NCBI GenBank assembly: GCA_963693285.1
Contig: OY848919.1
Location: 5,858,136 to 5,922,135 of the forward strand
Source of the DNA: Xestospongia muta
Taxonomy: Eukaryota; Porifera; Demospongiae; Haplosclerida; Petrosiidae
Length of the DNA stretch: 64,000 nt
Direction of reading: 5' to 3'
Part shown: in pieces, positions 11,991-22,560 of the stretch
Position numbering within the stretch: the stretch's first letter is position 1
Layout: each line of letters begins with the position of its first letter
Notes under the pieces: model-generated
The model's database searches: none
What the model was told of the DNA's origin: nothing
Seen by the model: the letters and a program-made list of their open reading frames with translations, nothing else
Program-made: the position numbers and the translations under genes

Positions 11991-13790
11991 TCTTTCAAGG
12001 TTGGGATGCGTGGCTATGAAAAACTGTTCTCCCCAATATCTGTCACTGCTGTAGAGCTCATCACAGTGTACATTTGGTTTATTATAATATGTTGGTACTA
12101 GTGCTCCTGAACATCTTGGATCTTCTAAATAGAACAATGTGTTCATACAAAATGGAAAGGTAATAGCTTAAATTAAGGTACCTTGAATAGGCATGTAATT
12201 ATCTTGTTCATCTATTTCTGGTGTATGTAAATGTTTGATAAAAAACAAGATTATTATTGAAAAAATCATCACTGTTTTAGAAGGTACTGACTTCACAGAC
12301 AAACACTGACTAGAGCTACAAATATTACATAAGTAGCAACAGTGTCTGTTAGGGTTTCTATGACTATGGAACACCAGAGAATCAAGCTAGTTATAAACTA
12401 ATAAGTTGTTTAAAATAATCATAGGATTGCCTGGCACACACAACATGTTGCACATGCCAGACAGAATAAATAATACATAGGTTTGTTCCGTGTACCTGGC
12501 TCAACATGCCTCATTACAGCTTTCAAATACTCTGGAAACTCCTTTAGTGATTCCTTGTCTAAATTAGCCACTAAACAGCTACATTGATATAAGTTGCCTA
12601 TATCATTTTTATAAAGGTCAAATACCTAGTATTCAGTATCCAATTCTTGACAGTATTGTACTGTAGAGGATGGGTGAGTTATAAAATTACAAACAGAAGT
12701 GTCGTAGTTACTTTTTCTTGATTGTACACTACTCCAAGGATAGACCCAAAATGCTAATATGGTTGGTTTTTGATGACTGTTTAGTAAATATGGAATTACC
12801 TTGCAAAGTTCATTATTTTCCCTGTTTTCATCACTCTTGCACTTAAGATAGGCAATGTTAATTTTTTCGATTATATTCAATGCTTACTTTGATTTCTTGA
12901 ATGCTCCATTTGCTAAGTACTCTCTTTTCATTGTCCCTGGAGCATTTCCATGTCGCCACTGCTTTTCTAATTATTTTTTAAATTTTCTCACACTGTTAAA
13001 TAATTTAGTTTCTATTGTTACCTGAATGTATTGACAAGTTTTTCTCCTCAATTATGAATATCTTTGTCATGATTGAGGTTATACACAATTACAGTTTTCA
13101 TTGTAGGATAGGAATACTGTTTCATATACACAATTGTATCTATGCTAAAACTACATGTTTGATTACTTACAAGTAAGAAGCCATCTTCCAATGCTGGGCA
13201 GAAGATTATGTACACATCATTACTTTGATTCTATTTTTAGGTAATGATATTACATCTAAAATAAATGAGTAGTGTGTCACCTTCATATTGAAGCACGGAT
13301 TGTAATAATCAAAGATCTCATTTTTCTCCTTATCCATACATAGTAGGATGTCTGCACTGTCTACTATTTCAGCGAAACCTTTAACATCCTTTTAAAGAAA
13401 TCTGTGTCAATAAATGTTACTTGTTTGTGTTACCTACTGGATCGTGTTCACTAAAATTTTTATTATTCAGTGTTGTAAGGACATGCAGGAAGAAGTGTAC
13501 AATCTGCATTTTGTTAGAAGATGTAATGTTATTTTCAAGCTGTTATTATACCTCATATGACAGTGCTGTTTTATCATCCAGTAGATCTTGGAGTCCTGTC
13601 ATTGTCAGTTTGGCATTACCAACTGACATCACAAAGTTGTCACATGCATCACCAAGTGTAACATTGCCAACTGACATTAGAGCATTAGCACCAGATAAAT
13701 TTTTGTCAGTTGAAATCACCATTAGTTCTTTTTGATTGACATTAAGTTTGCTAGAAATTTTTATTGCAGTTACCTTTACTTGTAGTTAAC
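11991..13790 (-). pseudogene. Membrane-glycoprotein-like coding remnant inside the transposon
   Basis: Several minus-strand pieces can be joined by GT-AG introns. At 13560-13790: ELMVISTDKNLSGANAL and LQDLLDDKTALSYE. At 13070-13400: FAEIVDSADILLCMDKEKNE, PALEDGFLLVSNQTC and YMKQYSYPTMKTVIVYNL. At 12480-12880: ILAFWVYPWSSV, then an in-frame TAG at about 12627, then LYKNDIGNLYQCSC, which resembles the W...D-x-G-x-x-Y-x-C core of an Ig-like fold. At 12168-12300: a helix (TVMIFSIIILFFIKHL) followed by EIDEQDNYMPIQ. The last exon at 11998-12122 encodes LVPTYYNKPNVHCDEL and ends with TAA. Potential N-glycosylation sites occur upstream of the helix. I do not recognise the family. It may be a passenger gene; the in-frame stop says it is broken. 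Confidence 0.45.
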
Positions 13791-13849
13791 TCTATATATA
13801 TTATCTTTCTGGCCTTCTTCGTGTCCAACTATAACCATTGCAAATACAT

Positions 13850-14750
13850 TGAATAGGAAAAAATATAAATTCACTTGTGTAAATGTCATTTTTTGTCTGT
13901 TCACAAAACATTTTGCTGCCTGTAATGTATGGACATTGTTATACAGTTTTCCACGTTATGTATTACCATGCACAAGAAAACTCCACAGTCTGTTCCATTA
14001 TATTGCATGGGACTTTTAATTTTCTAATTGAAGGAAAGAAAGTTTCATTATAATTTGTGTTCAACTTTATGTGTTCTTACTTTGGAATCGCAATGACTCC
14101 AATCATAAATTGGTAGGTTATGATTGCTTAGTCCACACATGTAATACCTAAAACATCAGTGATGTCAGTAGTTCATACATGGACTAACCAAATGTTATTT
14201 ACAATATGAGGACAAGATTGATACAAACTGTCAATTTCATATATAGTCTTAGCATTTATATCAACAACCTGTGTATGCATGTTTTAGTTATGAGGTCATA
14301 TATTACAATGCTTTGATTTACTATTAATATCCAGTGCTGAGGTAAATGAACTGGAAATAGAACAAAGTCATATGATGATAAGTCTTGATTCTGTTGGAAG
14401 GAAATCCTATGCAGCTTACAGTAGAGAGCATTACCTTAGACATATTAGTGACTGCATCATATCCTCTTGCTCTTAAAATTGGTATGAAAGTTGGATCGAT
14501 TACCCATACCTTTATGTCATGCTGTGTTTTAGACTAAGTAATAATCAATTTAGTCAAAATAAAAACACTACCCTCTGGACAAATTGTGAAATTGCTTTCA
14601 GATAATCCACTATGACCTATGTGCATACATAAATATATACAGTATTAATTATACAAACTACTTACATCTGATGACAGCCAATTTCCTGGGGCTAAAGACC
14701 TATACTTTTCATGTTTTTTGACATCATTCCAATCCTGTATTGAAACTAAA
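13850..14750 (-). pseudogene. Ulp1 (peptidase C48) cysteine protease domain of the transposon
   Basis: Minus-strand exons with short GT-AG introns rebuild a SUMO-protease-like domain in the right order. LAPGNWLSSD (14672-14710) is the usual N-terminal W-L-x-D start. Then come FVLFPVHLPQHWILI (about 14335-14385) with the catalytic His-Trp, and VVDINAKTIYEIDSL (14215-14265) with the catalytic Asp. SPMQYNGTDCGVFLCM (13980-14030) holds the oxyanion Gln and catalytic Cys, and MTFTQ lies near 13880. His, Asp, Gln and Cys are all retained. It lies 3' of the transposase on the same strand and was probably its C-terminal part. Because the transposase is broken I call the unit a pseudogene, although this domain itself looks intact. 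Confidence 0.75.
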
Positions 14751-15406
14751 ATTTAAAAAAAGGGAATTGTGCAAGTTCATCACCTTATCATCAACTTGAC
14801 AATTGCTTACAGATATATGCTATGGAATATAATATATATTTTTAAATTATTAAGATAATTATTAGTTTTTACAGTTTCCCAAGTATCGACCACTACTCCA
14901 CTTTGATAGTCCTCCTGTCACAAAGTGATTACATTTTTATAACCTCTATACATACCATAACTCTTGTTGGTGTTCTGTAAATTGAAAAGTTGATTCTTAT
15001 AACTGTACATGTGCATTCGTGTATATACCTTTTACTCTCCCCCTTTTGAATGGACATGATACATACATCATTATCATCATCCTCTTGTGTTCTATAGATA
15101 TAGATACAGTTTAAACAATTTATGAAAGATTTGTACAAGCATGTACAGATAGATGTATATAAGGACATGTACTTTTTATTGTCACTTTCTTCTACAATGA
15201 TGACATCATCCATATCCGTCTGCTTGCTACATACATTGGTAGTACAACTATCTATACATTGGCAAATAATTACCTTGAGATCAAATTAAATATCTTTTGG
15301 GGGGGGGGCATCTGAAAATGGCCCCTTTCACCTACAGACAATCTTTTTTTGATCTTTGCCATTTTTCTTGTAACGGTTTGGATTCTTTCGATCTCTTTAT
15401 CTTATG

Positions 15407-15472
<66 letters not shown>

Positions 15473-15610
15473 CATATGTAATATATACATTATATAGATA
15501 GATACATAGATAGATATAAATGTAGATAGATAGATGGATGGATGGGTGAATGTACAGATAGGTAGTTGAAAACAGTACTGTATTTAAAGTCATTCTCAGC
15601 CTTACTCACC
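14751..15610 (-). other. Linker between transposase and Ulp1 parts, with TA microsatellite
   Basis: An acidic stretch (DMDDVIIVEESDNKK, about 15180-15225, minus) may belong to the linker. A perfect TA repeat lies at 15413-15469 and a poly-G run at 15300-15308. Flanking short open frames are microsatellite artefacts. Confidence 0.4.
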
Positions 15611-15619
15611 TTCAATGTG

Positions 15620-18115
15620 TTCTTGGTTTTTTGCAGAAAGTTTATCTATAAATGCTCTTTGTCTCCCAATTAATATAGAGTATTGTTCTTTGATAAATGT
15701 CTGGTCTGAGCCGGTGTTGTGGATGGTCATGACGTTTTATGATTAAATTCCACGCTTCCACTGATCCAGTTGTCCTATCCACTTTTTCATTAATTACCTA
15801 ATCACAAAGAAAGTCATTACAAAACTCTACATATTTATGTCACATTACCAATTGTTCTAATTGTTCAGCATCATTCTTGTCACTAGTCTTGTATCTCATT
15901 ATGTTTCCTATGAGAAATGTGTTATAAACACACGTATGGTGTCTGTATTAAACTCAACCTCTTAGGACAGATGTCCATAATGGAATAAGTGATATCCATT
16001 TGGTTTCCATGATATCTTGCCAACTAGAGTTATAGAGGGGATTTTTTGGCTTCTTAGGGTCTGTTATTGTATAAACATTTTTAAGTTTTCCAATAATAAA
16101 TGGATAAAATGGCTTCTTTGCCAATTTCTTTAGACACTCTTCTTTCTTATTGTCACATACAACATCATCTTCAATACTGTTTTGTCCCTCTTCTTCAGGT
16201 TTGAGTTGTTCATTCTCCTTTGGGCCTGCATCTCCCAATGTAGTAAACACTTTCTCTAAAGATGTGTATGCTAACTTGACTTTTTCGTCTATATTTTGAG
16301 AACAGAACAAAGTATAGCTAAGTTGGAGACGTTTACAGAAAGATTGTATACTCCATGCATTAACAAGTGAAGAAAATGTGTACATTGTGAACCTGTATGC
16401 TTCTTTTGACAGACTACAAGGAATATATATATAAAGCATTAGTTATTGAATTTATTACCATTTCCTTTTTAGATCTTGTTTTATGCTCTTCATTACATGT
16501 GAGATGCATGCATGAATGAATGTCTTTTTAAAGTCATTTTCTGTTGAACAACCCATTAGCAATCAAAAACACCGATGCAAATAGTCGGACAGTGTTTCTT
16601 GATTGTACACTTTCAAAAAGCTCAGTAGTAATGTAAGGCTACGGTCGATGACAACTGTATGGGGCATAACCACATTGGCATAACCATAAATTAGTGCTTC
16701 CGATCTTCGAAAAGACTCTAAAAAGTGTGATACTGCAAGAACTGAATGTTCTGTTGAAATGAACTCTGCTACAGCTACTGGTGGTTCCCCTTGAATTGAA
16801 TGTTTAATAACAAGTGAATAGTAGTATAATGGAGAAGTGGTCTCTTAAGCAGTGTTCTTTGAAGACATGATACTTCCAGTTGCATCCAGAAATAGAGTTT
16901 GAGAGGGTATCAGATGATGGTATAACCGAACTCCTTCCTCCATGAAACAAATCAAACTAAATGGGATAAGCACATATTCTCTGAATGTAACCACTTATTT
17001 TAGATGCTGGAGATATTTCAATAATGTTATCCCTGAGATTGATTAGTGATTGAATAAGTTCAAAGTGGAACTCTCTCTCCTTGTTTGCTTCTGATGAGAT
17101 TTTTTGAATTGTGCTTAGATTTTTGCCAACTTTATCCCTTTTCCCTGATTCTAGCTCCTCAGCCTTGATCGATGCAAAGATTGTGTTGTAAACCGTAAGA
17201 ACTTTTCTCAGTTTTTTTCTGTCTACTTCTTGAATTTGTCTTGCCTTTCGTTCCTTTCTGTCATGATTTACAATACTGCTGGAGAATGATACACGTATAT
17301 TGAGGTGCGATGGTGGTGACGTTATGTCATAATCAGAAATTTCTGCTGTGAATTTGACTGGACAGTCCTTAAAAGTACATTGCCCACTGCAACGAAAGAC
17401 AACAGATGACTTTTTACGAGAATGTAGAGCTTTCCTCCACTTTCTCTTGAAAGCAAAAAAACAATAGGAGTTTCCTTTCATGAAGAATCACAGGATGATG
17501 TTCTTCCAATGAGGAGCAAGTGATTTCTTTAGGCCTCCCATTCTTTCCCAGAGTTTCCATGTTAACTTGTACGTATTGTCAGGATTTATAGATACTTGGA
17601 AGAATTGGTCATCACTTCCACTCTAAACAAAAGTAATATCAATAACACTTTGTTCTCGTCCCTCATTGTACCTTACCTGAAAAGACTGTTCAATCCACGA
17701 GGATGGTGTTTTAAGAAATGTTGGTAAGTCTTTTTTCTATTATAATTGATGCATTTCATTTTAGTCCATTATAACAATTAGCATTTGCCATCTCAGTTGA
17801 CTCAAGTGTTCCAAGTAGTTGCAATTGCTCTTCAAGCTTGTCTATAAATTCACATGTAAGTTAATAATGTGTTTACTAATGTTTCACCTTCGTCATACAG
17901 GAGTTCATCTTTCATTGCTTCAACACAAGAAGGACATTTGTATGTTGCACAACTTTAATAGTATAGTACTGATGCAACAAATTTAAGCCTGCTTGCAATA
18001 ATGAAGTGCTTACATTTGAAGTAGTGTTGATAAGCACATGTAATGGAACTGTTAATGTCACGATGAATCTCTGAGGATTAACACTATCGTGTCTTAACAA
18101 AGACAAGAATTGGAG
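15620..18115 (-). pseudogene. DDE transposase (MULE-like), decayed
   Basis: Read 18115 to 15620 on the minus strand. A Cys-rich N-terminal piece (YKCPSCVEAMKDELLYDE, about 17900-17955) is followed by QFFQVSINPDNTYKLTWKLW (17550-17620) and a basic Cys-containing region (VVFRCSGQCTFKDCPVKF, 17340-17395). Then comes PFSLICFMEEGVRLYHHL, leading into LFLDATGSIMS (about 16870-16960) with the first catalytic Asp. PPVAVAEFISTEHSVLAVSH and VVIDRSLTLLLSF (16620-16780) hold the second Asp, and the distal part includes YRFTMYTFSSLVNAW (16370-16400) and PLWTSVLRG (15960). RTTGSVEAWNLIIKRH lies at 15700-15770. A frame change at about 16970 and stops at 16440, 16840 and 17760 mark decay. The DATG and IDRS motifs are what I rely on for the assignment; the acidic third residue was not located with certainty. 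Confidence 0.7.
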
Positions 18116-18391
18116 TAAAATCAAATGAAGGTATGTTCAATGTGATAATTCCTTCTACAATACACATACATTAAAACTAAGTCAAGTAACTTTAATTAAT
18201 AAATAAATAATAATCAAGATGTGAAGAAAACACTAGATCATATCAAATACCTGTATTATAATTATAGATATGTGTGTTGTGTATGTGTACTCATGTGTTA
18301 TGCACTAGATTGTTATTTCTTGCTCTCTTCCACATTTACATCATCTGCAGTCAAAACCATTTCAGGAATAGGTATGATGTCTTAACCAACT

Positions 18392-18490
18392 AAAATGAAA
18401 AGTTTAGAAAATTTATTTTTGTTAAGCTATAAAAGTGTATAGTTGATCATATTATTAATATTCACATATATTTTGTCATCACAAATGTGT
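18392..18490 (-). repeat. Inverted relic of the 142-bp unit
   Basis: Reads AAATTTATTTTTGTTAAGCT then GTGTATAGTTGATCATATTA and ATTCACATAT, the reverse complement of the core of the units at 6886-11350. Diverged but collinear over about 95 bases. Confidence 0.75.
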
Positions 18491-18599
18491 TTACACAATT
18501 AACTCAATTGTTGTAATTCTCCTAGTACCTTTACATGATCCACGGTCAGCCTTATAATCACCTAATAATATAATATTAATTTGCTATATCAATCTCTGA

Positions 18600-19620
18600 T
18601 TTACTTCTCCTTCACTTTCAGTTTGATGTGGATAACTCGAGATTCCAACAAACCACAAGCTAAATGGTGGCAAAATCTTGCAACATATATCAAATTGAAA
18701 ATACATGACGTCTTATATTATTTATTTCATTGTTACTCACATGTAACCATAGACAAAATGTCATAAGCTATTCTGGTAGTGACATGTGTGAACCTCCTGC
18801 TACATAGACTCTGGAGTACTTCATGTGGTCACTATGAACAGGTTAGTCCATTATATTTTAATGATGTCATGATTCTTGTTTCAGGCTAACACTGATCATG
18901 TGTATAATTACCAATGTGGTGATGATAATTATGGGTGGAGTCCAATTTATTCATTTAAAGTACCACCTAAATCTGATCCAAATGCCGAATAAAAATTATA
19001 ACATTTGGAATTAAAATATGATACTTTATGATCTATTTGAACTCTCTCCCTCCAATATATGAGTGAATTCCAAGTGATGTTAGTCTTCAAGCAATCCATT
19101 CACAAGTTCCTTCTCTTCAAATAACTCGCCTCATTGAATCAGACATGCCTATGATAGATCTTGTATTACATATTGGAGATATGAGTGTTAAGTCAATATG
19201 AAAGTGACTTTCATTCTCTATTTTGTAGTGGGATGAATTGTTTGATTTAATTCAACCAATATTTACTCAAGCACCACATATGGTATATATTGGTAATCAC
19301 GAAAATATTTTTCCAAGTTAAGGTAAGTAAGGGAACTAGATAAACTTGTTTTTGTATCCTGTCTATAAAGGAACTGACTCTGGAGGCAAGTGTGGTGTTC
19401 CCTACAACAAAAGATTACTTTTGCCAAAATCAGGAACAGATCAGGATTGGTAAGCAGTGATATAATCTATCTTGATTCTAATGCATTCAATAATATAGGT
19501 ACAATTTTTATTATTGGTAATATTCATGTTATTGTAATGAGTACTGAACATAACTTACCATGGGATCTCCCCAGTAAGTTTGGCTTCAAAAACAATTGTC
19601 TATAGTGAATAGAGAAGTGA
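18600..19620 (+). pseudogene. Purple acid phosphatase pseudogene
   Basis: Plus-strand exons with decayed splice sites encode parts of an animal purple acid phosphatase (ACP7-like, metallophosphoesterase) in order: MWITRDSNKPQAKW (18627), SGSDMCEPPAT then a stop and frame change then LHVVTMN (18775-18840), GDDNYGWSPIYSFKVPP (18918-18970), DLVLHIGDMS (19160-19190, metal-binding G-D), WDELFDLIQPIFTQAPHMVYIGNHE (19230-19305, read in two parts, metal-binding G-N-H-E), GTDSGGKCGVPYNKRLLLP (19376-19430) and HVIVMSTEHNLPW (19520-19565). The C-terminal metal-ligand His motifs are absent. Stops at 18816 and 19319 and the missing ends show that it is dead. It lies inside the transposon, opposite in strand to the transposase. 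Confidence 0.8.
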
Positions 19621-19734
19621 TTCCATAGTTAATTTTTGGTTGTCACAGGTAAAGTATGTAGTAAGCATTTGTATATATTATCATGGCTGTTTCTTTCTAG
19701 GCTTAAGTATGTTCATATAAATAATGAGACAAAT

Positions 19735-20035
19735 GCAGTGAAGACCATTATAGGAGTAGGTGTAGTGCTTATGTCCAACGGAAACTAAAAATGTAACAAC
19801 ATTTATTTTTGTTGATTTATTAAGGTGTATAGTTGATTGTATTAATCATATTCTCATGTATCTTGTAGCTCAAATGTAGTCAAAACCTATTAACCATATT
19901 TACATGTATTTTGAATACATTTGTCTCCTCCCAGCATAAAAAGAAAAATAATAGAAATTATTATTGTTGGCCTATTATAGTGTGCAGTTGGTTGTATTAA
20001 TTGTATACTGTTGATCATAAAAATTAACACTCTGA
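19735..20035 (-). repeat. Two inverted relics of the 142-bp unit
   Basis: 19735-19870 matches the reverse complement of almost a full unit (GCAGTGAAGACCATTATAGG, AGTAGGTG, ATTTATTTTTGTTGATTTAT, GTGTATAGTTGATTGTATTA, ATCATATTCTCATGTAT). A second, poorer copy spans 19890-20010 (ATACATTTGTCTCCTCCCAGC, then GTGCAGTTGGTTGTATTA). Their orientation opposite to the left array makes them subterminal inverted repeats of the element. Confidence 0.8.
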
Positions 20036-20469
20036 TGTTTCTGATTGATAAAATTATTTTCCAACCAACCTTAAGTATTATATCTAATGTTTCAACCTAG
20101 GTAGTGAAATGAGTTCTGCAGCAATAAATTTGAAGATAAAATTCAATGTTTATTTCATTTATTAAGTTTCTGTTGACATACAAATGTATTTGTTTGTAAT
20201 GTTTTTGTTTCATACATTGTTATAATATTTAACTTTAATTTTTATTTCTATTATAACCAATCTAGCATTGGTATGCATTCTCAGTGTTATACAAACAATA
20301 TATATTGTTATTGGTATTGCTCAGGCACCTTTGTCTGGTTTATTTAAATAAAAATAAAAATATTTAAATATATTTTCTTAATCTTCCAAACATTAGCCAG
20401 CCCCACCCAATGATAATATTAAAGCCCACGCAACAGCAAAACCACAAGAATGTCAAATATTTGTCCTCA

Positions 20470-20521
20470 GGAATGTGAGGCTCGGGAATGTGAGGCTAAC
20501 TTCAACAGAGTACTTCAGATT
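20470..20521 (-). repeat. Right terminal inverted repeat and target duplication
   Basis: GAATGTGAGGCTCGGGAATG then TGAGGCTAACTTCAAC, the inverse of the left end with one difference in the spacer, followed by AGAGT and the target copy ACTTCAGATT at 20512-20521. Confidence 0.85.
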
Positions 20522-20634
20522 CCAGAGTAATCCCACCCACGTAAGCTAATTGATATAACAGTTTTTATAATTTAATAATCCCTAAGAGCTATTTAAGTGT
20601 AGTGTAGCAATAGACGACGAAAACTGACGATATT

Positions 20635-20961
20635 ATGTCTGAGCAAGAAACTGCTGTTTTCTCTAGTTGCAAGTGCGCTCCATTAAGCTTGACCAATATT
20701 GATAGCCAAGCTACTACTGATGGAGAAATCCTACCAAAAACTGAAGATACACTTGACTATGATATTAATATCCATATCATTCTCAAGAAACACCGACAGA
20801 GTTTGTTAGCCAAGGCAGGTGTCAAAGGTTTAGATATTGATTTTAACGGTCGACCGTCTATACTGATCTTTGTTGAAGACAAGAGACAAGTAACTAATTT
20901 GCCAAATAAATTAGACGGGTTTCCAGTGAAGATTATTGACGGTGAAGCTTTCTTTTCATAA
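20635..20961 (+). CDS. 108-residue protein resembling the N-terminal region of Nal1-like proteases
   Basis: Single exon, TATTTAAG box about 45 bases upstream, first ATG at 20635. Residues 1-45 are polar and acidic. Residues 52-108 contain LLAKAGVKGLDIDFNGRPSI, LIFVEDKR, LPNKLDGFPVKIIDGEAF. This pattern (small domain with V-G-V-x-V-G-F-x...I-x-V-F-V-E-x-K...L-P-x-x-I-x-G-x-P-V-x-V-I) is found at the N-terminus of Nal1-type trypsin-like proteins. Here it stands alone. A trypsin-like protease gene lies 0.8 kb downstream in convergent orientation. It could be a detached propeptide-like or regulatory protein; that role is inference. It begins 123 bases beyond the transposon end. Confidence 0.65.
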   Translation: MSEQETAVFSSCKCAPLSLTNIDSQATTDGEILPKTEDTLDYDINIHIILKKHRQSLLAKAGVKGLDIDFNGRPSILIFVEDKRQVTNLPNKLDGFPVKIIDGEAFFS

Positions 20962-21750
20962 TAATATATAATCCATCAACATCCAATCTTATTTTCATGT
21001 CAATTTTTTGTAAATTTGTTAATTTTTTAACTCTGAGAATTATTTCTCATCCTATGAACTTACAATGAACGACTATATCATTTTTTGTTAAAGTGCGGTG
21101 TTGAGGTTTTTTTGTAAAATAAATTGAAAATGAAATAAAATAAAAAGACAACTGACTTACAAAGCTTTGTAAAGTTCAAATGTCATCTTCAAAAAGGCAG
21201 TATATAAACATGTTTACAATACGTCATCCCTGTGTGTAAACACACGTCATATATACACGTAGAGTAAATAATGCTTAGTCAGTCTTAATAAAGCACCATT
21301 GCTTAGTAAGTTAAAATTTATAATCTTATTAAGCATTACCTTATAATCGAACGTTTTCAGGGTAAAAAATATATCTCGACTTGTATCCAATTAAAATTTC
21401 CAGGCTTAAAACTTGCATGGAGACATTGACACACAATATTATACTTCACGTTTAAATTATCACTTACGAAATTATGGCAGTTAGCAAAGCATTTGGCTCA
21501 TAGGACAGTTCTCTTTAACTTAAATATTGACAGGCGTCTCAAAATCATGAAAACTTTATCTACCTATTGAGACGTCAAGCTTAAACATCATACCAAGTGA
21601 CAAATAATTTTATGCACAATCGTCAATGGGAGGAGACACAAATATAACGAAATATTTGAATTATGAAATAAGGAACAACTATATATTTGATTGAAATTCA
21701 AAATATAAAGATAATTCCAAGCAAAGAGTTTATAGTAAACATAAAATAAC

Positions 21751-22560
21751 TTAAAAAATTGCAAGATCAACTTCAAGATTATTAAGAATATATTGTATTG
21801 GAATAGCAAAACCATAAATAGCAACACCTTTCTTATTTACATACCTTCCAATGGCTAAGCCAATAGCACGACCATCTTCTGATAACACTAATGCACCTGA
21901 ATCTCCCCCAATTACTGGCTTAGAAAGCCTAATTAGACTGGAGAATTCAAAGCCGTTAATGGTTTGTTCTGAATCTTTTGATTCAATAATTCCAGTCACA
22001 GGACTGTTGCCTAATTTCCAGGATTCCTTGCCATAGTATTTGTACTTGCTGTGTATTTGAATATTATCAATTTCGTGTATTGGAAGTGTTAGTACGCTAT
22101 GATCAACAAACTGGAAACTCATATTATCCCTATCGAAATTAATAAAGGCACCATCAATATTACGTGGTCCATTTAGAATTTTTCTTATGACAATCCCTTG
22201 GTGACCTGACTCCTCACTGATAACATCCTGATAATCATCTACAACATGTGCACAAGTTAGAACACCATACTGACCATCACGTCTACATTTAGCAAAATAT
22301 CCTAAAGTGCCACTTTTAGCAGGTGTGCATATAGAGTGACCACCAAAAAGAAGAGAAGCCTAAATGGAGAGATATAAATTTATTAAATCGATTAAAGATT
22401 AAAAGTTAAGGTATATACCTTATCAGTCTGCATTATTCTAGTATAAGTGTAGCCTGTAAAAATTATTTCACTTGGCTCAAATGCAGTTGTTTTAGCAAGT
22501 CATGTACGACATACGAAGCCTTTAGGAATGTTTAGGGAGTGGCTAGAATGTTGGTCCACA
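21751..22560 (-). CDS. Trypsin-like serine protease, Nal1-like; 5' part possibly broken
   Basis: The last exon, 22359-21751, encodes 202 residues beginning ASLLFGGHSICTPAKSGTLG. Catalytic residues fit the trypsin fold: His in VLTCAHVVDD, Asp likely in IDGAFINF, Ser in PVIGGDSGALVLS. The preceding exon ends at 22419 (EPSEIIFTGYTYTRIMQTDK, donor GTATAT), joins in phase 0, and the intron is 59 bases. Upstream in the same frame is a TGA at 22502-22500 after GFVCRT, and no clear earlier start, so either the protein begins at the Met of MQTDK (about 207 residues) or the N-terminal region is decayed. No signal peptide seen. Compare the free N-terminal-like domain at 20635. Confidence 0.65.

Larger units (their letters stand above)
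6054..20511. mobile_element. 14.46-kb MULE-like DNA transposon with Ulp1 protease (degenerate)
   Basis: The ends at 6054 and 20511 carry inverted repeats of about 42 bp and are flanked by an identical 10-bp direct repeat (ACTTCAGATT at 6044-6053 and 20512-20521). A 9-11-bp target duplication is characteristic of Mutator-like elements. Between the ends: a 142-bp tandem array (left), minus-strand coding remnants of a DDE transposase and a Ulp1 protease, a minus-strand membrane-protein-like remnant, inverted relics of the 142-bp unit and a plus-strand purple acid phosphatase pseudogene (right). Transposase plus C48 protease is known in MULE-type and Zisupton-type elements; the exact superfamily is not settled here. 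Frameshifts and stops in the transposase indicate that it is inactive. Confidence 0.8.

Noticed and set aside
13421..13735. Plus-strand open frame of 104 codons
   Set aside because: It is the antisense of the minus-strand exon with N-glycosylation sites, which fits neighbouring splice sites better.
15297..15593. Open frames with Ile-Tyr repeats
   Set aside because: Products of the TA microsatellite at 15413-15469.
19735..19790. Apparent C-terminal continuation of the phosphatase pseudogene
   Set aside because: The sequence matches the reverse complement of the 142-bp unit, so the short open frame is repeat DNA.
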